Below are positions 34,971 to 44,066 of a DNA stretch of 64,000 bases, in pieces (positions within the stretch are counted from its first letter, which is position 1; every line of letters starts with the position of its first letter). Both the position numbers and the translations under genes were made by a program. The notes under the pieces were generated by a model. It was not told the origin of the DNA. It searched no databases and worked only from the letters and a program-made list of their open reading frames with translations. This DNA comes from RGIG8748 sp045539515 (GTDB taxonomy: Bacteria > Bacillota > Clostridia > UMGS1810), in NCBI GenBank assembly GCA_045539515.1, contig JAZQFN010000065.1:8314-72313 (forward strand), read 5' to 3'.

Positions 34971-36566
34971 TTATTTGTAATCCTTGGGGTTGGTCTTGTG
35001 GGGGTTATCCTTAAGATATGCATTTACTGCTTCTCTGTTCTGACGGAACTGTTCCATAGCTTCGGGATGTTCCTTCACATATGTATCAACCTGTGTCTGT
35101 ACAAACTTTAAGTACTTATCAATACCTGCTACTTTGAGAGCTTCTTTTTCCTTCTTAATAGCTTCATCAACATTGCTTACTGCACCATAGAGTCTGGGCA
35201 TGGAGTACTCTTTGTATACATCATCAAGTCGAACTGCCATAGCCTGTGTATCTACTGTGTCGCCTGTCTGGATGGGGCAGTTAACAAGAGGATCGTTTAC
35301 GGTCTTGTTTGCAAGTTCCTCTTCAAGTGCTACTGCATAAGGATAGTCATACTTTGTAGCAAAGTCAAATTCTGTATTTCTGATGCTTACCCAGGGAGCA
35401 GTATATACTTTTTCTTCGGCAACTTCAAGAGGTTCATAACCTGCATCGGTAATATCGAAGTGAACGCCCTGTTCACCATACTGAATAAGGTAGTACAGGT
35501 CTTTGTTTTCAAGTACAGCATTTAAAACCTTAAGTGCATTTGCCTTGTTGGTAGATGTAGCACTAATTGCTGTACCATAGCTTACATAGTTGTATGCTCT
35601 CTGGTACTTTTCGTATAATGAATAGAAACGGACATCCCAATTCTTTGCTGCGGGAACCTTCTTTAAATCGTTGTAAAGTACATTACCTACAGCAGGAGAA
35701 CCTACCCACGCCATAGCACTCTTACCGTTTCTAAAGTTTTCTTCGGAGGAAACATCTGCGGAAAGAATGGACTTGGAGAATACACCTGCATCGTACCACT
35801 TCTTAACGGTATCAGAATACTCCTTAACTTCGGGAGTATCTACACCAAGGAAGAGCTTATATTCGTCATCGAAGAGATTGTAGTAGTAGTGGGATGCGTA
35901 AGAGAGTGAACCGGGATTTGCCCAGCCCCAGTCTGCGGCAAACATTACAAATATCATATAACCCGAACCACCGTTGGTGTTGTAGGGAATAACATTGTGC
36001 TCGCCTCTGTTTTTACCTTCGGCAACTGCCATAAGGAACTTATCGATATCCTCGATGGTATCAAGAGTTTCAATGCCGTACTTATCCATAAGGTCGCCAC
36101 GTACACCGTAGCATCTGTTTGCAGCCCAGCTGTCGCCTATAGCAGGGATTAAATAGTACTTACCTTCGTATCTGGCAACATCCAGCTGTTCCTGACCGTT
36201 TTCCCATATGTAGGGAGCGTACTTCTTGAAGTCTTCTTCCTTAATCTCCATAAATGCGCCCTTGGCAACATTCTTCCAGTAGCCCTGATGGTCAGGAGCT
36301 CCGATAAGGTCAAACTTATCACCGGCTGAGAAAAGAAGGTCATACTGAGTGGAATCGTAAGCTACAAATTCGATTGTGCATCCGGTAAGTTCCTTAACTC
36401 TCTTGTTGATAAGGTCGAATACTCTCTGGTTATCCGGACCCATATCCATGGTTACGTACCATGTTACCACATCGCTTCCCTGTTCCTCTTCCTTGCCACA
36501 GCCTGCAAAAAGACTTGCCGCAATAACAAGAACAAGAATAAGGGAAATAATTCTGAACTTTTTCAT
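34971..36566 (-). CDS. Extracellular solute-binding lipoprotein (ABC sugar importer type), orphan
   Basis: This is a predicted oligosaccharide receptor of a carbohydrate ABC importer. The signal ends in the lipobox 'SLFAGCG', with Cys23 the lipid site. The mature protein has the family-1 binding-protein fold ('TWYVTMDMGPDNQRVFDLIN' at the start) and a C-terminal DUF3502-like part, as in the LplA/YtcQ group. No permease or ATPase gene is adjacent, so the partner membrane genes must lie elsewhere. The ribosome-binding site GGAGG is 34 bases from the ATG but brought close by a hairpin (36577-36599). The substrate may be a product of the nearby lyases, which is inference. Confidence 0.85.
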   Translation of the reverse strand: MKKFRIISLILVLVIAASLFAGCGKEEEQGSDVVTWYVTMDMGPDNQRVFDLINKRVKELTGCTIEFVAYDSTQYDLLFSAGDKFDLIGAPDHQGYWKNVAKGAFMEIKEEDFKKYAPYIWENGQEQLDVARYEGKYYLIPAIGDSWAANRCYGVRGDLMDKYGIETLDTIEDIDKFLMAVAEGKNRGEHNVIPYNTNGGSGYMIFVMFAADWGWANPGSLSYASHYYYNLFDDEYKLFLGVDTPEVKEYSDTVKKWYDAGVFSKSILSADVSSEENFRNGKSAMAWVGSPAVGNVLYNDLKKVPAAKNWDVRFYSLYEKYQRAYNYVSYGTAISATSTNKANALKVLNAVLENKDLYYLIQYGEQGVHFDITDAGYEPLEVAEEKVYTAPWVSIRNTEFDFATKYDYPYAVALEEELANKTVNDPLVNCPIQTGDTVDTQAMAVRLDDVYKEYSMPRLYGAVSNVDEAIKKEKEALKVAGIDKYLKFVQTQVDTYVKEHPEAMEQFRQNREAVNAYLKDNPHKTNPKDYK

Positions 36567-36576
36567 TTTCTTTTCG

Positions 36577-36605
36577 GGATTCGATTAAAAAACGAATCCG
36601 CCTCC
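36577..36605 (-). promoter_or_regulatory. Hairpin between ribosome-binding site and start codon of the solute-binding protein gene
   Basis: On the minus strand GGAGG (36601-36605) is followed at once by a 7-bp hairpin, GGATTCG / CGAATCC (36577-36599), then ten bases and the ATG at 36566. Unfolded, the spacing is far too long. Folded, it is near normal. An in-frame TAA within the hairpin loop rules out a start upstream. Confidence 0.6.
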
Positions 36606-36792
36606 TTTCATAATATTTATATAATATAATCCTACGATTATATTATTACATAAAAATTTTTAAATTGCAATATATAAAATTGCTGTTTTTAATGTTCAAA
36701 GTTGTTGTTTTAATACAAAGGGTTATGTATCTTTTCATTTTTATTATGATATACCCTTGTGACGGTATTTGTGTGCAAAAATGGTGCTGATT

Positions 36793-37779
36793 TTATTTAC
36801 TGTACTTTTCCCCATTGGTTCTTAAGGCGTGCTCAAGCTCCACAGACTGAATTGCGCTCTCCAAATCGCAGATTACCTCGTCGGAGTGTCTTAAGTGTTC
36901 AAAGAAAAGTCTGTTTTCTTCGTAGAAACCGCTAAGCTCAAACATTTCAAGGCTGTCGGACAGGGTATCGCCTGTTATAACCTCCTGCACATAGTTAACC
37001 TTAACGTGGGTAAGCTTTCCGGGAACATCTATATTGTTCCAGAAGGGAAGCTCCACAAAGTAGGAATTATCCACAGTGTTTACGGTAATTCTCTCTACCA
37101 CCGAACCTCCTGCAGGCATAAAGCTTATTTGGGCAAGCACACCGTTTTCCATAATGGCGTTCATAGCTATATTTTTTACATTCCTGCCAAATTCAGGAAG
37201 CTGCTGATAAGTAAAGCTTACATCTTTATAATCGGCGCCTATAATGTCCTTTACCACATCTATGGCGTGAATTGCAGTAGTTGCAAAATCTTCTTCATAA
37301 CGCTGTGTACGATACATCTGATATGTAATGTTTAAAATCTTGCCTTCATCTTTAGCCAAAAGTTCCTTAAGCTTTAATATAAGGGGCGTATACCGGCGGT
37401 TAAAGGCAGTACGAACATTAACTCCGCTTTCCTTTGCTGCCTTAAGCATAAGCTCGATTTCTTCCACATTTTTTCCGGGAGGTTTTTCCATTATAATGTT
37501 GTAGCCCTTTTTCATGATGTCAATTGACATAGGACAGGTAAGCTTCACCGGGCAAAGAAGGGAAACCACATCGGGTTTTACTTCGTCCAGCATTTTTTTG
37601 TAGTCGGTATAGTATGCTTCAAAACCGAACTGCTCTTTAAAGCTTTTTGCTGCCTCTTCGTTTACATCACAGCAAGCCGCAAGGCACACGTTATCATAGT
37701 CATTTTTGTACTTTGCAAAAGCAGGTCCGTGGCCGGTTCTTGCCATAGCACCGCAACCTATGGAACAAATCTTAAACAT
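36793..37779 (-). CDS. Gfo/Idh/MocA family oxidoreductase
   Basis: This is an NAD(P)-dependent sugar or sugar-acid dehydrogenase. It has an N-terminal Rossmann fold with 'IGCGAMARTGHGP' and 'CCDVNEEAA', and the family signature 'MEKPPGKNVEE' near 97. The C-terminal beta-sheet domain has the catalytic region around 'TTAIHAIDVVKDI' near 165, with the expected His-Asp. Length (328) is normal. GGAGGAAAC precedes the ATG. The substrate is unknown; its position among carbohydrate genes suggests a sugar derivative. Confidence 0.88.
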   Translation of the reverse strand: MFKICSIGCGAMARTGHGPAFAKYKNDYDNVCLAACCDVNEEAAKSFKEQFGFEAYYTDYKKMLDEVKPDVVSLLCPVKLTCPMSIDIMKKGYNIIMEKPPGKNVEEIELMLKAAKESGVNVRTAFNRRYTPLILKLKELLAKDEGKILNITYQMYRTQRYEEDFATTAIHAIDVVKDIIGADYKDVSFTYQQLPEFGRNVKNIAMNAIMENGVLAQISFMPAGGSVVERITVNTVDNSYFVELPFWNNIDVPGKLTHVKVNYVQEVITGDTLSDSLEMFELSGFYEENRLFFEHLRHSDEVICDLESAIQSVELEHALRTNGEKYSK

Positions 37780-37817
37780 TGATGTTTCCTCCAGTGTTAT
37801 CAGTTCTTATTGAAAGG

Positions 37818-38007
37818 GAGATTCTTCGCTTCGCTCAGATAAGTGATGCCCCAAGAGCGTATGCGATTGGGTGGCAGAACTTATCTGAGCGAATGCAATG
37901 AGTCGTAATGACATTTTGGTTTTATTGTTGTGGAGATTCTTCGCTTCGCTTTAGAATGACATTCTGATTTTATTGCCGGGGAGATTCTTCGCTTCGCTCA
38001 GAATGAC
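37818..38007. repeat. Three copies of a dispersed GAGATTCTTCGCTTCGCT repeat
   Basis: Copies start at 37818, 37933 and 37981; the last two continue into AGAATGACA. The first is interrupted by a hairpin insert (CTCAGATAAGT with ACTTATCTGAG). They match the same word family as 41249-41494 and 48333-48393. No coding potential is seen. Confidence 0.7.
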
Positions 38008-38028
38008 ACCTTGTTGATGTATTTCTTA

Positions 38029-39204
38029 TTAACCGTGAAATTCCTCGGTTAAAGGCATATACATATCGGGTCGGCGTTCGTACTTATAGATATTTCTGCC
38101 CTCTCCGCTTCCTGCACCTACAGACAGACATTTCTCCCAATGGGGCTCATTGATGTCCACAGTTGCCACGGCGTAGTGCTTATCCCCCACTGTATCTATG
38201 GATTCACCGGATTTATCCTGAATTCTTGTCATCTTAAGATGCTCCGAGGATACCACATAAGCACCTGTTACGTAGGAAACGGCATATGCCTGTGGAAAAC
38301 CCCAACCTCTTGTAGGGTTAACAATAATATCGCAATTGTCCTTGTAGAGAAGCTGACCCATTTCGGGGAACCATATATCCCAGCAGATTACAAAGCCTAT
38401 TCTGCCGATATCGGTATCCACAACTACTGACTTATCGCCGGGGGTTATGCCCATTTCGTATTCCATAATGGTAAGATGTATTTTGTCGTATTCGGCAATG
38501 ATTTCGCCCTTGCGGTCAAAGAGCAGACACCTGTTGTAGCGGTTGCCCTTTTCTTCAATATGCCAGGAACCGGAAATATATATACCGTGCTCTTTTGCCT
38601 TTTCGGCAATTCGTGTTACTGCAGGGTGCTCGTAGGTTACAAACTTTTTATCCAAAGGAATTACCGGGTCGCACATATTGTGCCAATGCTCTGTAAGCAC
38701 AATAAGGTCGGGGTTTTCCTTGGCTACAATCTTGTCTATTTCATCACAATAGGCCTGAATTGTGGACTCGTGAGTCTGTATTCTGTCTTCCACAATAGTA
38801 TTGCTGAGTGCCGCCATAGTTACAACCTTCGGCTCATAATTGCCTATACATTCGTAGGTTATATCCCCCAAAATCGCCACTGCATCTTCCTTGCAATGAT
38901 AGAGAGCATCTATGGTAAATTCCACGGAGCTTTCAGGTGAGGTTATTACATCTTCGGCTTCTATGTAGCTTCTGTACTTTCTGTAGCCGGTTTCATCATA
39001 CCAGTTTACAAGGAGCTTTTCCTTAGTATTTCCGGGCTTGGAATCAATAGAAATACGGTATTTTTTGCCTTCTTCACAAGGCATTTTGTCACTTTGATAC
39101 CACACTCTTGCCCACATATCCGTGGTAAATTCCGAAACAACCTTTTTGTCGCAAAATGCAGTTTTTACACGACTGTCTGCAGCCATAACATTCCAGTTAA
39201 TCAT
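38029..39204 (-). CDS. Carbon-nitrogen hydrolase (nitrilase superfamily) with N-terminal beta domain
   Basis: This is predicted to cleave an amide, ureide or carbamoyl bond. The nitrilase core starts near residue 126 and shows the catalytic triad Glu172 ('LIVLTEHW'), Lys241 ('EYDKIHL') and Cys274 ('FVICWDIWFPE'). The first 125 residues are an extra domain with strands such as 'YRISIDSKPGN' and 'SVEFTIDALYHC', resembling a small carbohydrate-binding or Ig-like fold, which is unusual for this family. There is no signal peptide. It starts 11 bases after the 2-hydroxyacid dehydrogenase gene, so they share a transcript. The substrate is unknown. Confidence 0.82.
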   Translation of the reverse strand: MINWNVMAADSRVKTAFCDKKVVSEFTTDMWARVWYQSDKMPCEEGKKYRISIDSKPGNTKEKLLVNWYDETGYRKYRSYIEAEDVITSPESSVEFTIDALYHCKEDAVAILGDITYECIGNYEPKVVTMAALSNTIVEDRIQTHESTIQAYCDEIDKIVAKENPDLIVLTEHWHNMCDPVIPLDKKFVTYEHPAVTRIAEKAKEHGIYISGSWHIEEKGNRYNRCLLFDRKGEIIAEYDKIHLTIMEYEMGITPGDKSVVVDTDIGRIGFVICWDIWFPEMGQLLYKDNCDIIVNPTRGWGFPQAYAVSYVTGAYVVSSEHLKMTRIQDKSGESIDTVGDKHYAVATVDINEPHWEKCLSVGAGSGEGRNIYKYERRPDMYMPLTEEFHG

Positions 39205-39215
39205 AAGTGTTTACC

Positions 39216-40253
39216 TCACTTTTTCTTTTTAAGTCCTTCGTGGGTCATTCTCTTACCCTGCTCATAGGAAACTACGTGTTCAAAATTATTTTTTCCCTCT
39301 AAGAACTTTTCCACATCGTCTAAAACTGCCAAAGTTACAAGCTCTCTGTAGTCCAATGTAGGTCCGCCCTGATGAGGGAGAAGTATTGCATTTTCAAGTT
39401 TTCTTATGGGAGCATCCATGGGAAGGGGCTCCACGGAGTATACATCAATAGCAGCTCTTATGTCGGGTCTTTCTTTAAGAACCTCGGCGAGAGCTTCTTC
39501 GTCTATTACGGGACCTCTTGCGGTATTTACGATTACACCGTTGGGTTTCATCCTTCGCATATGCTCGCCCTTAACCAGGTGATAGGTCTTTTCGTTGAGC
39601 CCTGAATGAACGGATACAAAATCACAGGTTTCAAAAATTTCGTCAAGAGATGCCACCCTTACCCCGAAGCCGTCTGCCGCATCCTGCTTTAAATATTCGG
39701 AGTGAACCAGAATCTCATCTACGCAAAATGCTTTGAGAAGAGGTACAACATCCTTGGCTATTTCGCCAAAGCCCACAAGACCAATCTTTTTGCCTCTTAA
39801 GCCCCATACGTTTGTGTTGTACTTAGACCAGCCGTCATTCATCATCTGCTGATTTATCTTAATGAAGTGTCTGCCTGCCGCAAGCATATATAAAACAGTC
39901 CCTTCCGCAACGGATTGTGCAAATACCTTGTTTCCGGAAAGAATAGGAATATTTCTCTTTTCAAGTGCACCGTCTTCGGAGAGCAAAAGAGCTATGGAGC
40001 CGCCTACATGTACAACCATTTTAAGGCTGTCTGCACACGCCACAATTTCTTCGTCAAAAGGAATTGCACCCCAGCCTGTAAACACTATGTCTACGCCCTT
40101 TACGGCTTGTTTCCATTCATCCTTTGTAAATGGTCTGCCAAGGTCGTTGTAAGCTACTTCATCAGCAAGAGGAATCAGTCTGTCCAATACCTTCTTAGTA
40201 TAGAAAGTATCAAAGGTGTCATTACCTCTGGGATAAGATAATAAAAACTTCAT
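39216..40253 (-). CDS. D-isomer-specific 2-hydroxyacid dehydrogenase family protein
   Basis: This is an NAD-dependent dehydrogenase of the phosphoglycerate/glyoxylate reductase type. The NAD-binding motif is 'GLVGFGEIAKDV' near 154. The catalytic Arg, Glu and His lie in 'VNTARGPVIDEEAL' near 237 and 'LLPHQGGPT' near 292. Length (345) is standard, ending in a lysine-rich tail. GAGG precedes the start. It is the first gene of a minus-strand pair with the nitrilase-like gene and is divergent from the AraC regulator, which makes that regulator a candidate controller. Confidence 0.88.
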   Translation of the reverse strand: MKFLLSYPRGNDTFDTFYTKKVLDRLIPLADEVAYNDLGRPFTKDEWKQAVKGVDIVFTGWGAIPFDEEIVACADSLKMVVHVGGSIALLLSEDGALEKRNIPILSGNKVFAQSVAEGTVLYMLAAGRHFIKINQQMMNDGWSKYNTNVWGLRGKKIGLVGFGEIAKDVVPLLKAFCVDEILVHSEYLKQDAADGFGVRVASLDEIFETCDFVSVHSGLNEKTYHLVKGEHMRRMKPNGVIVNTARGPVIDEEALAEVLKERPDIRAAIDVYSVEPLPMDAPIRKLENAILLPHQGGPTLDYRELVTLAVLDDVEKFLEGKNNFEHVVSYEQGKRMTHEGLKKKK

Positions 40254-40281
40254 TTAATGTACCTCGTTTCTCTATATTCTG

Positions 40282-40311
40282 TTGACTTCATTGTAGCAAT
40301 TATGTTACACT
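40282..40311 (+). promoter_or_regulatory. Putative promoter of the AraC-family gene
   Basis: TTGACT, an 18-base spacer and TACACT lie about 45 bases before the start. Confidence 0.55.
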
Positions 40312-40354
40312 AAATGTAGGGGTAATATTGTTTGATTTAGGGGGTATACATGTT

Positions 40355-41218
40355 ATGAATATGGATTATAGCCTACTCGAATCTGGTCAGGATTTCAGCA
40401 TAGAAATAACTGAAAGCACCTGGACATCCACTCACAACCACTGGCACCTGGAATTTGGATATGTGCTTGAGGGCAGCGCCATACACGAATGGAACTATGT
40501 AAGCAATACCATAGAAGAGGGCAACTTCTACATAATAGGCTGCGGCTCACCTCATTCATATATGGCAACATCCAAAAGCTTAAAAATTATAACCGTTAAA
40601 TTTAACCCGGTATTCTTTGACCCCAATCTTTTCGGCGCAAGGAGCTTTTTCGAGGTACTTTCCTGCAGAAACTTCGGTTTTCATATGGAGCTGTTTTCAG
40701 TACCGCCCGTACCTCACACATACAAAGACCATGACGGCTCAGCTCTCAAACTTTTAAATGAAATTCTGGAAGAATACCAAAACAAAAAAGCCGGATACCT
40801 TGAGGTAATAAGAGCAAAGTTTACTCTGCTGATTATAAATGCCGTGCGTCCGCTGTATGCGGATGTAGTGCATCCAACTGCCAACAAAACCGACCGATTT
40901 ACAGAGGTTATCCGCTATATAAACTCAAGCTACTCTAAAAACATAACCTTAAATGACATATGCTCCATTATAAACTACACTCCGGCACATATGAGCAAGA
41001 AGTTTAAAGCCAATATGGGCATAACCTTTTTTGAATACTTAAGGCGGATACGAATAGCATCCGCCCAGCGATTACTGATGAATACCGGCAAATCCATAGA
41101 CGAAATAATGAATATGGTTGGCTATCAGGACAAAAAGTCCTTCTACGGTGCTTTCCGCAAGGTGACGGGAACTACTCCCGATGCTTACAGGAGAAGACAT
41201 AATTATGGTAGCCGATAA
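40355..41218 (+). CDS. AraC-family transcriptional regulator
   Basis: The 287-residue regulator has an N-terminal cupin-type ligand domain ('HWHLEFGYVLEGSAIHEWNY', about residues 25-45) and a C-terminal double helix-turn-helix. The latter runs from 'FTEVIRYINSSYSKNITLNDIC' to the signature 'GYQDKKSFYGAFRKVTGTTPDAYRR'. It probably senses a sugar. I start at 40355 behind AGGGGGT; an upstream in-frame TTG overlaps the promoter zone. It is divergent from the dehydrogenase-nitrilase pair and lies between them and the lyase region at 41.5-63.8 kb, so it could control either. The effector is unknown. Confidence 0.92.
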   Translation: MNMDYSLLESGQDFSIEITESTWTSTHNHWHLEFGYVLEGSAIHEWNYVSNTIEEGNFYIIGCGSPHSYMATSKSLKIITVKFNPVFFDPNLFGARSFFEVLSCRNFGFHMELFSVPPVPHTYKDHDGSALKLLNEILEEYQNKKAGYLEVIRAKFTLLIINAVRPLYADVVHPTANKTDRFTEVIRYINSSYSKNITLNDICSIINYTPAHMSKKFKANMGITFFEYLRRIRIASAQRLLMNTGKSIDEIMNMVGYQDKKSFYGAFRKVTGTTPDAYRRRHNYGSR

Positions 41219-41248
41219 ATTTTTGAATGAGGCTAATACGACCAATAT

Positions 41249-41494
41249 GTCATTCTGAGCGTAGCCGTTAGGCGAAGTCGAAGAATCTCCATAGAAAGTG
41301 TGAGTCTCATTTGCAAGGAAGATTCCTCACATGCGTTCGGAATGACAATGTGGTGGTAAATTTCGGTTTATCGCTGTGTCCGATAAGCGAGACGCTCGTC
41401 CGTGTATGTCATCCTGAAGCGAAGCTGAAGGATCTCCATAGAAAGTGAGATTCTCAATTGTAAAGAAGATTCTTCGCTAACGCTCAGAATGACA
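41249..41494. repeat. Two GTCATTCTGA...TCAGAATGACA inverted-repeat elements
   Basis: Two related units, 41249-41347 and 41407-41494, each begin with TGTCATYCTGA and end with a degenerate reverse complement (GGAATGACA, CAGAATGACA). Each contains GAAGAATCTCC- or GGATCTCC-type words and 'CATAGAAAGTG'. They may also end the converging transcripts of the AraC gene and the GH106-like gene. No gene is visible. Confidence 0.7.
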
Positions 41495-41499
41495 AAACA

Positions 41500-44040
41500 T
41501 CAGTATAATAGCTTTATTGGTCCAAAAAGTCCGCTTGGTAATGAATCCTCGTGGAAAATCTGACACTTTTCGTGGTACGGTGTAAGCATCCAGGAAGCCC
41601 ATTTGTCAAAGGCTTTAGTGTAGTAATATTCGTTTGCCGCCGTATTGGACACTCTTACTTCAAGTTCATTATATTCCTTAATGTCTTTGATATCAAGTGT
41701 AAATTTGTATGGCGGCATCACCTTAACTCCTACAGATTTACCGTTTACAAACACCTCGCAGGTGTAATTTACCTTGCCAAGGTCAAGCATAAGCTTCTTT
41801 GCCCCTTCGGGTGCAGGGAAGCTTGTTTTGTATACAATGCTTCCCGAGAAGGATTCCCCTGCAAAGGTGCGCCAGTCGCCTAAAGTAATGCTTCTCTCTT
41901 CTTCGTTTATATCCTTACTTACGGCATAGAGCTCATCCAGAACAAACTGCTTTGTTTTCTTTGCAGTATAATTGCCGTCTAAAATAGATTCCTTTTCATA
42001 TACGGTTACTTCATCCGTAGCAATTTCATCATCTGTATACATAAGTACGAACATTTCGCCGCTTTCCAATGTGAAGGCGGTTTTTCCGTCTTTAACTTCC
42101 GGCTTTGTGATTTTACCATCGGTTAAGTTTATGAGATATACACCGTCTTGTGCACTTACGCAAATATCTTTTGCACTTACGGCTTCGTTAGATATGTAAT
42201 ACAGCTTGGCATTTTCTGCATTTCTCTGCATAAGTCGGATACCCTTGGTATCACCCGCAAAGTCCAGAGGTGATTTAACTATATCCCATACATCGGCACA
42301 AAGTACACAGCCCGATATTTCCCTGAAAGCAGCTTCTGTGGTAGCAATCACCCTACCGCCGCCTTTAATAAATTCGCCAAGAAGCTCCTTAGCCTCTTTT
42401 GCCATATATCTGCAGCTTGTAATTACAAGGGTAGTGTAGCGGGCAGAACCCATATCTATTACACCTTTTTTAAGCATATCGCGGTCTGCAAGAAGGATTA
42501 CATCGTCGTCAAATATATCAAAGGGTATCTGCTTATCCTCCATACCAAAGCCCACTCTGTCGTATTCTCTTACCTCTTCGCCCTCGGGTTCGTATACATA
42601 GAAGTCCTTTACGGGAAGATAGAGAGCTACATCGGACACATCTTTACCTACAGAGCATACATAGCTTACACGTTCAAGATATTTGTTGAAGTATTTATAA
42701 TCGCATAAGCAAGCATACTTTTCTCTGAGATAAGGAGTTTCACCGACTCTCTGATGCCCCTTCTCCTCGCCATAGGGAGTAAGCATCATATTGAAGATAT
42801 TAATTCCTCTGATTGCCTGGAAGTTAACTACATAGCGTGTTTCATCAAAGGTAAGACCGAAGCCGAACACACCGCAGGTTTCGGTAACGGAGCGGTCACC
42901 GCCTATCTGGGATGCTGCAGAGGAAGCATACCTGGGAAAGAAGCGGTTTTCGCAGAAAACGTTGTCGTAGTAATAGCTCTTTTCACCACGGAAAATCTGA
43001 CGCCATATTACATCTATGCCGGGCACATCAAAACAGCGCATGGCACGCATTATGTTGAAGTTACCGCCCTGAACGGAGCCGTGGGGCTTGTGGTCTATGT
43101 CAAGGTGACCGAGAAATGCCATTTCATGCTTGTTTGACCATTCCTTGCAGGGCATCATAAAGTTATTACAGAAAAGGTGTGAACACATATCGTACCAGGC
43201 TATTACAGCTTCTCTTGACTTTTCGTCCTGAGGAAGTCTGTGTCCTGCAAGATAAGGAAGATACGGTCTTATGCTGTATCCCTGCTCCTTTTCAAACTTT
43301 TCCTCAAGGTCGGGTCTGTAGGGTATGGGTCTTGGAAGAGTGGGTTCATCGGTAAACACAGCCTTGATGTGGCTTCCGAAGTCCTCGCCTATGTGCTTTT
43401 TGTATTCCTCATGGGTCATTTCGATAAATGTATCTGTAGTTTCCTTTAAGGATATATCAGGAAAATCACTGTGTCCTGCCCAGTCGTAAAGTGTGGGTTT
43501 GGAATAATAAGTTGTAACCTCTGTATCCTGCATAAAGGTATATCCGTCTTCTACTATACCACCAAGACTTGTAAAAGCGATTTCATCATTATTTTTTACA
43601 TAGGTTTCGCCTGTGGCGTAAAGCTTTGTTTCATAAGTAAGGCATTTTCTTGCATATTCGGGATGCTCTGCAAGCACTCTGCCGCAGGCACCGCCGGAGG
43701 GCCAGCCGCCTTCATCATAGAGCCAAAGCTGTATGCCAAGCTCCTTTGCCTTAGCTGCCGCATAGGCATAGTGCTTCATATAATCCTCGCCAAGGTACTC
43801 GGTATACATGGTGGTGGGGATACCGCAGGGGCTGAAGTTGCAGGGCTGTGGCAAAACGTACAGAGTCTTTACTCCCATTGATTTAAACTCATTGAGGCCC
43901 TTGTCGGTAGCTTCAAAGCTCAATTTTGAATTCCAGAGCCATGCAAACACCGGGGTGCAATCCACAGGTACATCATTAAACTTGTCCTGAGAAAACTTTT
44001 CCTCATAGTCAAAAAATACGTTGTTATCTGTTTTTTTCAT
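41500..44040 (-). CDS. GH106-like glycoside hydrolase (alpha-L-rhamnosidase-type), cytoplasmic
   Basis: This large hydrolase resembles the alpha-L-rhamnosidase-like family of PF17132. It has 'PVFAWLWNSKLS' near 35 (family: PFWFWNG), 'LYDEGGWPSGGACGRVL' near 112, 'KAVFTDEPTLPRP' near 228 with a candidate catalytic Glu, and 'GTHLDIDHKP'-like 'LGHLDIDHK' near 315. The C-terminal 150 residues form a GH2-type sugar-binding jelly-roll ('VYKTSFPAPEGAKKLMLDLG', 'VFVNGKSVG'). It has no signal peptide. Start at 44040 (846 residues) behind GGAG. It lies 26 bases after the giant lyase, so it is probably co-transcribed with it. Rhamnose specificity is not certain. Confidence 0.7.
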   Translation of the reverse strand: MKKTDNNVFFDYEEKFSQDKFNDVPVDCTPVFAWLWNSKLSFEATDKGLNEFKSMGVKTLYVLPQPCNFSPCGIPTTMYTEYLGEDYMKHYAYAAAKAKELGIQLWLYDEGGWPSGGACGRVLAEHPEYARKCLTYETKLYATGETYVKNNDEIAFTSLGGIVEDGYTFMQDTEVTTYYSKPTLYDWAGHSDFPDISLKETTDTFIEMTHEEYKKHIGEDFGSHIKAVFTDEPTLPRPIPYRPDLEEKFEKEQGYSIRPYLPYLAGHRLPQDEKSREAVIAWYDMCSHLFCNNFMMPCKEWSNKHEMAFLGHLDIDHKPHGSVQGGNFNIMRAMRCFDVPGIDVIWRQIFRGEKSYYYDNVFCENRFFPRYASSAASQIGGDRSVTETCGVFGFGLTFDETRYVVNFQAIRGINIFNMMLTPYGEEKGHQRVGETPYLREKYACLCDYKYFNKYLERVSYVCSVGKDVSDVALYLPVKDFYVYEPEGEEVREYDRVGFGMEDKQIPFDIFDDDVILLADRDMLKKGVIDMGSARYTTLVITSCRYMAKEAKELLGEFIKGGGRVIATTEAAFREISGCVLCADVWDIVKSPLDFAGDTKGIRLMQRNAENAKLYYISNEAVSAKDICVSAQDGVYLINLTDGKITKPEVKDGKTAFTLESGEMFVLMYTDDEIATDEVTVYEKESILDGNYTAKKTKQFVLDELYAVSKDINEEERSITLGDWRTFAGESFSGSIVYKTSFPAPEGAKKLMLDLGKVNYTCEVFVNGKSVGVKVMPPYKFTLDIKDIKEYNELEVRVSNTAANEYYYTKAFDKWASWMLTPYHEKCQIFHEDSLPSGLFGPIKLLY

Positions 44041-44066
44041 AATAGTGTTCTCCTTCATAGAATCTT

